Assembly: GCA_030613505.1 (NCBI GenBank)
Contig: JAUWLW010000014.1
Location: 1 to 60,043 of the forward strand
Direction of reading: 5' to 3'
DNA length: 60,043 nt
DNA from: Candidatus Zixiibacteriota bacterium
Lineage (GTDB): Bacteria; RBG-13-66-14; B26-G2; WVWN01
The notes under the pieces are model-generated. The model was given only the letters and a program-made list of their open reading frames with translations. It was not told the origin of the DNA and ran no database searches. Positions 33,947 to 40,973 of this stretch are shown here, one piece after another (position 1 is the first letter of the stretch; the number at the start of each line of letters is the position of its first letter). The position numbers and the translations under genes were made by a program.

Positions 33947-35458
33947 TTATTTAACTTGTGCGCCGCCCGCCGCCTCCGCCGCGGGAAGCGGCGCCGGGGC
34001 GGCGAGGGAGGGCGCGCCGCTCGATAGTAACACGGCCGCCCTGTTTACCGCGGCGGCCGCGGCTATGGCTACGAAAAACGTCTGGCCCCCCCTCAGTATC
34101 GTCTCGAACGAGCCCGCGACGATAGTTGCTACGAACAACGCCTCGTATGCGCTGTTTAGAAGCAAGTATTGGCTCAGGCCGGCGCCGCGGCAGAGGCGCT
34201 CGTTCTCGCGGAACAGCCGGTAGGTCGCGATCATCAACCCCGCGAAGAGACAGAAGCCGACGACGCCCGTACTGACGAGGACTTCCAGTAAACCGCTGTG
34301 GACGGCCCTGGCGTGCTCCGCGGGGCCGCGCGCTTCCGCCGCGTATTCGGCCCGGTAAATCGTCCCGAAGGTCCGGGGTCCGACGCCTATGATGGGCGAG
34401 GTTTTGAAAATATCCAGCGCGGAACGGTAGATGTAACCGCGCGAGCCGCCGAGGACCTCTGCCGTCTCGCCGGCGAACAGCGCGCCGAACCAACGCTCTT
34501 GCCGGCTTCTGTATTGCTCCGGTATCAAGATCAGGGTGACTACCAATATAGATATAGCCAGCAGATAGGGGACCAGCTTCTTACGCCTTTTTATGAGCTG
34601 GTAGGTAAATGTTATTATGATGGTTAACAGGCCTCCCCGCGAGCCGGTGAGGATAATCGTCACGAGACACGTGCCCAGGCCGCATAGGAAGAGAAGTCGC
34701 TTTTTGGCGTCGGTTACGGCCAGCGACAGGACGAGCAACATCGCGGCGGCGAAGTTCGCCACCATGGCCAAGCCGTTCGGGTTGCCCATGGCCCCCGCGG
34801 CGCGTACGACGCCGCTCAACGCTGTGGAGCTAATCCCGGTAACGCAAGAGACGAGCAGCGACAGTACGAAGAACCACGTGTAGCGCACGAACCATTTCGC
34901 CTCGGCGAATAGATTTACGAAAATGATGTATAGAATTATGTTCTCAAGCAGTTGGAACGTAGCCGTCCACACCTTCGCCCACGCCAGCGCCCGGAACGCT
35001 GATAGCAGCGTGGCGCCTAGGAAGCCGTATAAGAATACTAATTGCGTTTTGTGGCCGAAGACGACTTTCTCTTTTTTGGTAACTACCAGCGCCACGAACC
35101 CAATGAGCGTGAAGAGGCCGATGCTCTTGGTCAGAGTGACTCCCAAGCCGCGGAAGAGGTATTCCAGCCGCAGGCCCCGGGCGAAAGAACGGTAAACCCT
35201 CAACGCTACGATGCCGATATGGGGCTTCGTAATAATTACCAGGAACAACGCCAGAAATACGGAGAGTTGGAGCAGCCTCGCCGCGGAGCCCCGTAATAAC
35301 AAAAAGTAAGATATTACCGCCAGCAGCGCCACCGCCGACGCCGTCAACGTCCGCCGCAGGTTCGTGCCCCACAGCGCGTCCCGGAGCCGGCGGCCCGCGG
35401 ACCGAAGCGGCCCTTCGCCGCCCGGTTGCCTTCTTACGATTTTTAACCGCGTCGCCAT
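33947..35458 (-). CDS. O-antigen ligase / polymerase family membrane protein
   Basis: A 503-residue protein with about twelve hydrophobic segments. The family's long periplasmic loop near the C-terminus is present: SPIIGVGPRTFG followed by AVHSGLLEVLVSTGVVGF, the conserved HxxxL(E)-x-GxxG pattern of Wzy/WaaL-type proteins. ILTGSRGGLLTI precedes it. It should join or polymerise polysaccharide on the periplasmic side of the inner membrane. No ribosome site is visible before its ATG. It is not in a visible glycan cluster, though sugar-nucleotide genes occur 4 kb away. Confidence 0.87.
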   Translation of the reverse strand: MATRLKIVRRQPGGEGPLRSAGRRLRDALWGTNLRRTLTASAVALLAVISYFLLLRGSAARLLQLSVFLALFLVIITKPHIGIVALRVYRSFARGLRLEYLFRGLGVTLTKSIGLFTLIGFVALVVTKKEKVVFGHKTQLVFLYGFLGATLLSAFRALAWAKVWTATFQLLENIILYIIFVNLFAEAKWFVRYTWFFVLSLLVSCVTGISSTALSGVVRAAGAMGNPNGLAMVANFAAAMLLVLSLAVTDAKKRLLFLCGLGTCLVTIILTGSRGGLLTIIITFTYQLIKRRKKLVPYLLAISILVVTLILIPEQYRSRQERWFGALFAGETAEVLGGSRGYIYRSALDIFKTSPIIGVGPRTFGTIYRAEYAAEARGPAEHARAVHSGLLEVLVSTGVVGFCLFAGLMIATYRLFRENERLCRGAGLSQYLLLNSAYEALFVATIVAGSFETILRGGQTFFVAIAAAAAVNRAAVLLSSGAPSLAAPAPLPAAEAAGGAQVK

Positions 35459-35597
35459 TCTTTTATCGCGACTACAAACGCAGCGGCGCCTGAAGGATCC
35501 GTTTACTTTTTGTGGTCCCCTTCGTCGCCGCTATTTCTTTGGAATATTACCAGATTATGCAGAAATGTAAAAGCCTTTTGTCAGAGGGTTGGGGTGA

Positions 35598-36314
35598 ATG
35601 GTATTGGCTCGAGCGTTATGTTATATTTCGAACGCGATGAGAAAGACCGTCGCTATCGCGCTCGTTTGTTGTTCCGCGGCCGCGGCGCAGTGGCGCGCCG
35701 AGGAACCGCCGCCGGGCCAAATCGTCGTCGCCAAGCTGAAGTACGGCGGCGGCGGCGACTGGTACGCCAATCCCACCAGTCTCCCCAACCTCCACCGCGC
35801 CCTCCGCGAACGCGCCGGCCTGCCCGCCGCCCCAATTAAGGACGACGTCGTCGCCGACGTGGCCACCGACGCCGTCTTCAACTACCCGATTTTATTCATG
35901 ACCGGCCACGGCAACGTCCGCTTTACGGAGCGGGAGTTGGCGCGGCTGCGCCGCTATTTGGAGCGGGGCGGCTTCCTGCACGTCGACGACAACTACGGCC
36001 TGGACGAGTCCTGGCGCCGCGAGTGCGCGCGGCTCTTCCCGGAGAGCCCCCTCGTCGAGCTGCCGCCGGACCACGAGATATATCGCATCTATTACGACTT
36101 CCCGGACGGCCTCCCCAAGATACACGAGCACCACGGCGGCCCGGCCCGCGGCTACGGCGTCTATTATAAGGGCCGGATGGTGATTTTCTACTCCTACAAT
36201 ACGGACCTGGGCGACGGCTGGGAGGACGCCGGCGTGCACGACGACCCGCCGGACAAGCGCGAGGCCGCGCTCAAGATGGGCGTAAACGTCGTAGTGTACG
36301 CCCTCACTCATTAA
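35598..36314 (+). CDS. DUF4159 exported protein
   Basis: A protein of the DUF4159 family: after a hydrophobic N-terminus ending SAAAAQW comes VAKLKYGGGGDWYANPTSLPNL, the family opening, and GGFLHVDDNYGLDESW. DUF4159 domains are found in exported proteins of Bacteroidetes and candidate phyla; function unknown. Two starts are possible. ATG 35598 has ggggtga upstream. ATG 35637 would give a cleaner signal peptide and lies 9 nt after an extended -10 (TGTTATATT, 35619-35627), which would be a leaderless start. I list the longer form. Confidence 0.8.
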   Translation: MVLARALCYISNAMRKTVAIALVCCSAAAAQWRAEEPPPGQIVVAKLKYGGGGDWYANPTSLPNLHRALRERAGLPAAPIKDDVVADVATDAVFNYPILFMTGHGNVRFTERELARLRRYLERGGFLHVDDNYGLDESWRRECARLFPESPLVELPPDHEIYRIYYDFPDGLPKIHEHHGGPARGYGVYYKGRMVIFYSYNTDLGDGWEDAGVHDDPPDKREAALKMGVNVVVYALTH

Positions 36315-36386
36315 CGGCCGCGGGCTTTCTTTGGGTTCTCCCGACGGATTTAAACCGTAACGCCCCGGCCGGGGTCGATACTAATG

Positions 36387-36416
36387 TTACGAATCCGAAC
36401 GGTTTTATGTTATAAT
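36387..36416 (+). promoter_or_regulatory. Putative promoter of the ECF sigma factor gene
   Basis: TTACGA (36387-36392), 18 nt, TATAAT (36411-36416), with a TG one base upstream making an extended -10 (TGTTATAAT). Confidence 0.55.
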
Positions 36417-36479
36417 AAGCAAGTCGCAACGGGCCGCAAGGCCGTCACCGCTAACCAATCAAGAGTAAGGAGGTCGCCC

Positions 36480-36491
36480 ATGCCACGTTAG
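36480..36491 (+). other. Three-codon leader ORF before the sigma factor gene
   Basis: ATG-CCA-CGT-TAG with a perfect aaggaggt 6 nt upstream, ending 19 nt before the sigma factor start, which itself has only a weak ribosome site. The reading frame of the sigma factor is open backward to this point but one base out of register. Confidence 0.45.
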
Positions 36492-36510
36492 TTTCGCCCG
36501 GAGCCGGGAT

Positions 36511-37140
36511 ATGGCGGCGGACGATTCTACATTGGCACAGGCGATTCGGGGCGGCGACGACGCGGCCGCGACGTCTTTTTACGAGAAGTATTGCGGTAAG
36601 ATCTACCGCATGATGTACTTCTCGTCGAGCAGCGAGGTGCAGGCCGAGGACCTTACGCAGGCCACGTTCCTCGCCTTTTTCGAGTCGCTGCCTCGCTTCC
36701 GCGGCGAAGCCCGCCTCTCCACCTGGCTTTACGCCATCGCCAAGAACGTCCTCCGCAACTACTACTCCCGCAACAAACGGAAACGCGAGGTCCCGCTCGA
36801 CGACCGCGGCGCGGCGGGCGAAATGCGCTCGTACCTCGACGGCCTGACGTCGGAGGAGGAGCCGCCCGAGAAACTGTTGGCGCGCGAGGAGGCGACGGCC
36901 GTCGTTCGCGCGGTGCTGGCGCGGCTGGCGACTTCTTATCGCGAGGTCCTCACGCTTCGCTATTTCGACGGCCTTTCCAACGCCGACGTGGCGGCCACGC
37001 TTGGAAAAAAGGAGAGCACCGTCCGCGTCCTGTTGCACCGGGCGTCGAAGGCGTTCGCGCGCGAGCTTCGGCGGATGGAGGCGCGCGCCGGCGGCGAGCT
37101 TGTCGAGAAGCCGAACGTGGGCGGCAAAAGGCGAAATTAA
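36511..37140 (+). CDS. ECF-subfamily RNA polymerase sigma factor
   Basis: A 209-residue sigma-70 family protein with region 2 (YEKYCGKIYRMMYF, AEDLTQATFLAFFESLPRFRG, STWLYAIAKNVLRNYYSRNKR) and region 4 (YREVLTLRYFDGLSNADVAATLG, then STVRVLLHRASKAF). The linker is long and acidic, the tail basic. No anti-sigma factor gene follows, so control may be by another route. The strongest ribosome site lies 31 nt upstream on a tiny ORF. The next gene, 178 nt on, encodes a large exported protein that could be a target, which is speculation. Confidence 0.92.
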   Translation: MAADDSTLAQAIRGGDDAAATSFYEKYCGKIYRMMYFSSSSEVQAEDLTQATFLAFFESLPRFRGEARLSTWLYAIAKNVLRNYYSRNKRKREVPLDDRGAAGEMRSYLDGLTSEEEPPEKLLAREEATAVVRAVLARLATSYREVLTLRYFDGLSNADVAATLGKKESTVRVLLHRASKAFARELRRMEARAGGELVEKPNVGGKRRN

Positions 37141-37318
37141 AATCGGTCGTTAAAAGTTTTAAACCGTGCTAAGCATCGCGGCGTTTGCGACGTTTGGGGC
37201 GGTTTTTTGTATATGGAATGGATTTTAAGCTTGACGTAATACTTTAAATAGGTTAGATTATAGAGTGGGATAATGCTGTTTAGGTTCGCAAGTTACCCCA
37301 TCAAGGGGAGGTACACAT

Positions 37319-38923
37319 ATGAGACGCTTATGGTTTAAAACTTTACTCGTGGTTGCCGCGGCGTTGGCGTGCGTGGCCGCGTCGGACTTCGCGGCCAAGT
37401 CGGCGGGCAGCGCCGGCGTACCCAAAGGCGTCGAACCCGGCGCCGTCGCGGCGCCGTCGGGGCCGGGCCGGGACGACGAACCGCCCGGCGGCCTGGTGCA
37501 GTACTTCCGGGCGACGGGCGAGAATTGCTACCTCGTCTTCTCCAATTTCGGCCTGTTCGGCTGTTACGCCTTCCAGAAAGACTACGGCTTTCACTACAAC
37601 GTAGGGGTTTACTACCCTCCCGAGAAACACGCCGGCCTCTACTCCTGGACCGACGCGCCCACTTTGGCCAACTACCACAACTTCATAAATACCACCACCA
37701 CCATACCCATCTGGCTCGAGCTACCCGGGGACGCGACGAGCATCGCGGTCGAGTATTGGGCCAAGTGGGACATCGAGGAAAAGTTCGACGGCGTGGAGCT
37801 CGAGATAGCAAAGAAGAGCGAGTCCACCAACTGGAAGAACCTCCGGCCCACGAGCACCGTGCGGGGTTCGGGTCAATTGGGGCAGCCGGACCCGAGCCAT
37901 TATTATTACGAGGGCAGGACCATCGTTTGGAAGTTGGAGAAGGTCGACATCTCGAGCTACAAAGGGTCGAAGGTAAAGCTGCAGTTCCACTTCCGGAACG
38001 ATATGACCAACCGGGAGTACCATCACGGCATCTACGTGGACGACTTCCGCGTCGTGCGCGATGGCAGCACTCGGATTTACGGCAACGGCTTCGAGCACCC
38101 CGGGACCGACGATTGGGATACGGAAGTAATCCGCGGCGACCAGGTGGTCGATATATGGGGTTACAGCCAGGCGCTGCCGGCGGAGGTCAATTTCCTCAAC
38201 AACGGCCAGCTCATGGTGGGAGCGTCGTCCTCCTACGTCGCCGACGCGTTCGAGCCGGATTGGGCGGCTACGTCCATAGGTTGGAACAAGCTCGTTAATT
38301 ATTCCAACAGCGCGACGCGCGGCCCGGCCATGCCCGAATACCGCGTCGACCAATATATGTACGCCTACCGCGATTACGTTATCGTCGACTGCTACGTGAA
38401 GAACGGCAAGCCCGAAACGCAGGGTAACATCTACGCCGGCGTCCGGATGAACGTCGACATCAGGCACAACGAGTTGGAGCGAGACGACGACGAGCGCGTT
38501 ACCTACAAGGGCGCGAAGCGGATGGCGGTGTTCTTCGACGACGGCCAGCTGGACGAGCCGCTGTGCGGCTTGCTGTACTTACATCCCGAGAACGGGAAGC
38601 CCAAGTCGGTCAATTTCACCAGCAACATGGAGCTGTGGACCGACGATAGCGCCAACTTCACGGCCATGAGCAACGGCAACTACGATTACCTCAATACCAA
38701 GTCCCCCGTAAATCGGTGGGCCGTTGCAATAGGCCAGGGGCCGCATACGCTTAACATGAGCGAGGTCTTCCGCTTCACCTTCGCTATCGTGGGCGGCGAC
38801 GACGAGGACGACCTCTTGAAGAACGCCGACGACGCCCGGAACATGTACAAGACGCTGCCGGATAAGACGCCTATTAACGTAGCGCCCGCCTCGTTCGGCA
38901 AGATAAAGGCGCTGTACCGATAG
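37319..38923 (+). CDS. Large exported protein with C-terminal VAPASFGKIKALYR tag
   Basis: A 534-residue secreted protein of no known family. Residues ~1-25 are a signal peptide. A region at ~110-250 (TTTTIPIWLELPG ... AVEYWAKWDIEEKFDGVELEI ... HGIYVDDFRVVRDG) resembles the beta-sandwich (MAM/immune-inhibitor-A-like) domain found in secreted peptidases and adhesins. The rest is rich in Tyr, Asp and Asn. The final 14 residues nearly equal those of the protein ending at 20686. ggggaggt lies upstream. There is no catalytic motif; an adhesin or surface-layer role is possible. Confidence 0.78.
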   Translation: MRRLWFKTLLVVAAALACVAASDFAAKSAGSAGVPKGVEPGAVAAPSGPGRDDEPPGGLVQYFRATGENCYLVFSNFGLFGCYAFQKDYGFHYNVGVYYPPEKHAGLYSWTDAPTLANYHNFINTTTTIPIWLELPGDATSIAVEYWAKWDIEEKFDGVELEIAKKSESTNWKNLRPTSTVRGSGQLGQPDPSHYYYEGRTIVWKLEKVDISSYKGSKVKLQFHFRNDMTNREYHHGIYVDDFRVVRDGSTRIYGNGFEHPGTDDWDTEVIRGDQVVDIWGYSQALPAEVNFLNNGQLMVGASSSYVADAFEPDWAATSIGWNKLVNYSNSATRGPAMPEYRVDQYMYAYRDYVIVDCYVKNGKPETQGNIYAGVRMNVDIRHNELERDDDERVTYKGAKRMAVFFDDGQLDEPLCGLLYLHPENGKPKSVNFTSNMELWTDDSANFTAMSNGNYDYLNTKSPVNRWAVAIGQGPHTLNMSEVFRFTFAIVGGDDEDDLLKNADDARNMYKTLPDKTPINVAPASFGKIKALYR

Positions 38924-38943
38924 CGGGAAAACGGCGCATTGAA

Positions 38944-38977
38944 AAAGGGCCGCGGCGACGCGGCCCTTTATTTTTTT
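38944..38977. terminator. Strong terminator between convergent genes
   Basis: A perfect 11-bp stem AAAGGGCCGCG / CGCGGCCCTTT with a GCGA loop, followed by A-TTTTTTT. The A-run on the left may also serve the minus-strand gene that ends at 38968. Confidence 0.92.
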
Positions 38978-39726
38978 ACCGGGGGAGGCCGTGGCGGCTG
39001 GCGTTGCGCGACGTCGCGATTTACGGCCGCCAGCGCCGGGTCCGCCTCGAGGAGTCCCAAGACGTCGTCGAGGCCGAACATCCCCTTCTTCCCCAGCCGC
39101 TCGAATAAACTCCGCAGTAGCTCGTAGTCGGCAGGCTCGTCCAGCACGAGGCGGTAGGCGGAGAGGTCCGCCACCTCCCGGGCCGGCGGCAGCTTGAAGA
39201 CGTTGAAGTCTCCGCGGTGAGCGTAGACGTACGGCGTCACGTGCTCGCGCGACGCGGCGTCGCCGCAGCGCGCGGCCAGCCACGCCAGGAGCGCCGCGGT
39301 GAGCACCTCTACGTCGTAGCCGCGGGGGAAGTCGGCCGGCACGTCGTTGTACGAGAAGTCGTAGCCGCCCGAGACGTGCGCCGCGACGACGTCGCCCGTT
39401 ATGCGGGGGTCAATAAGCGGGCAGTCCGCCGTTACGCGGACGTGGTGGCCGGCGGGGAAGGCTTGCGCCGCGGCGGCCAGCCGACCCAGGACGTCGTCGT
39501 CGGCGCCGCGAAAAACGTCGGCCCCCGAAGACCGTGCGCAAGCGTCGACGGCGTCGTCTTCGGCCGCGTCCGTGGTCGCGACCACCACCCGGGCCACGCC
39601 GGCCGTCGCCAGGCATCGTTCTACCACGTGAGCCAAAACCGGCTTGCCGGCCAGCGGCAGGAGGACCTTGCCCGGGAGGCGGCTCGAGCCGAGCCGAGCC
39701 TGGATTAGTATGTTAACTTCGTCCAC
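38968..39726 (-). CDS. SpsF/PseF-like sugar cytidylyltransferase family protein
   Basis: A 252-residue nucleotidyltransferase-fold protein. The N-terminal NILIQARLGSSRLPGKVLLPLAG and the VRVTADCPLIDP motif are those of SpsF and acylneuraminate-type cytidylyltransferases. It starts with GTG. With the aminotransferase upstream it fits a pathway making an activated amino sugar, perhaps pseudaminic-acid- or bacillosamine-like, for surface glycans. The C-terminus ends in a short Pro/Lys tail. The substrate is not certain. Confidence 0.82.
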   Translation of the reverse strand: MDEVNILIQARLGSSRLPGKVLLPLAGKPVLAHVVERCLATAGVARVVVATTDAAEDDAVDACARSSGADVFRGADDDVLGRLAAAAQAFPAGHHVRVTADCPLIDPRITGDVVAAHVSGGYDFSYNDVPADFPRGYDVEVLTAALLAWLAARCGDAASREHVTPYVYAHRGDFNVFKLPPAREVADLSAYRLVLDEPADYELLRSLFERLGKKGMFGLDDVLGLLEADPALAAVNRDVAQRQPPRPPPVKK

Positions 39727-39764
39727 GGTGAGCGCCGCGGCGAACGGCGGGACTCGCCATAGGG

Positions 39765-40958
39765 TTATCGTCGGTAATAACGTAGTACTTTATCGACGGC
39801 CGCTACGACGTCGGCGACGTCGCGGGCGGTTATAGCGGCGAAGAGCGGCAGCGACAGGATCCGCTCGAAAAGCGCCTCCGCCCGGGGGAAGTCGCCCCGC
39901 CGGTAGCCGTACGTGTCGCGATAATACGAGTGGTAGTGAAGCGGTATGTAGTGGACGTTAACGCCGACGTTTTCGGCGCGCAGCGCCCGGAATACGGCGT
40001 CCCGGTCGGCTTTGAGGGCGTCGAGGCGGAGCTTCACGACGTACAGGTGTCGGCCGTGCTGCACGTTCGGCGGCGTCGGGATGGTCTCCAAGTCGTCGCG
40101 TGAACCGAAGGCGTCGTCGTAGGCCGCGGCCACGGCCTGGCGGCGCGCGTCGTCCTTGGTGAACCGCCTCAGCTGCGACAGCGCTAGCGCCGCGTTGAGG
40201 TCCGGTATGCGGTAGTTGTAACCCAGCCCCGCGACGTCGTAGCGGTAGTCGGCGGTCGGGCCGTGGCGGTCCGTCGCCGAGGTGGTCAGGAAATGGTTCC
40301 GGAACAGGCGCGCCTTGGCGGCGACGGCGTCGTCGTCGGTCGTCACGGCGCCGCCCTCGCCGGCGGCGATTTGTTTGACGGCGTGGAAGGAGTAGCATGC
40401 GGCGTAACCCCGGCCGCCCAGCGCCTCGCCACGGTACGCCGCGCCCAGCGCGTGCGCGCAATCCTGCACCAGCGCCAGTTCGTTCTGTCGGCAAATTTCC
40501 TGGAGCGCCGCGACGTCGCAGGGCAGGCCGCCGAAGTGCACTGCGGCCAGGGCGCACGTCTTCGGGCCCACCTTCCTAGCGACGTCCTCCGGGTCGATAT
40601 TCAGGTCGTCGCCGACGTCTGCGATGACGGGCCTTCCTCCCGCGGCCGCCGCGGCAGACGCCGTCGCCGTAAACGTGAGCGCCGGGACCACGACCTCGTC
40701 GCCGGTTTGCAGCGGCACCGTTCGGTACGCGACGTGGAGCGCCGCGGTGCAGCTCGAGACCGCCACGGCGTGTTTGGCGCCGGTGGCTTTCGCGAGCGCG
40801 CGCTCGAGCGCCGGTATCGCCGGCCCCGTGGTCAGCCACCCGGATTTCAGTACCTCTACGGCCGCGGCCACGTCCTCGTCGGCCAGGACGGGCTTCGAGT
40901 AGGGGAGGAATTCCTCCCGCACGGGCGAGCCGCCGTTTACTGCGAGCTTATATGGCAT
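39765..40958 (-). CDS. DegT/DnrJ/EryC1 sugar aminotransferase (PseC-like)
   Basis: A 397-residue PLP-dependent aminotransferase of the sensory-transduction DegT family, acting on nucleotide-linked keto sugars. The start with YSKPVLADEDVAAAVEVLKSGWLTTGP and the PLP-binding VQDCAHALGAAY and SFHAVKQIAAGEGG (Schiff-base Lys) are diagnostic. Sequence features match PseC/FlmB (UDP-4-keto sugar aminotransferase). It lies 15 nt after mutS2 and 38 nt before the SpsF-like gene on the same strand. Substrate identity is inferred. Confidence 0.88.
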   Translation of the reverse strand: MPYKLAVNGGSPVREEFLPYSKPVLADEDVAAAVEVLKSGWLTTGPAIPALERALAKATGAKHAVAVSSCTAALHVAYRTVPLQTGDEVVVPALTFTATASAAAAAGGRPVIADVGDDLNIDPEDVARKVGPKTCALAAVHFGGLPCDVAALQEICRQNELALVQDCAHALGAAYRGEALGGRGYAACYSFHAVKQIAAGEGGAVTTDDDAVAAKARLFRNHFLTTSATDRHGPTADYRYDVAGLGYNYRIPDLNAALALSQLRRFTKDDARRQAVAAAYDDAFGSRDDLETIPTPPNVQHGRHLYVVKLRLDALKADRDAVFRALRAENVGVNVHYIPLHYHSYYRDTYGYRRGDFPRAEALFERILSLPLFAAITARDVADVVAAVDKVLRYYRR

Positions 40959-40973
40959 CTTTGACCGCCGTAG

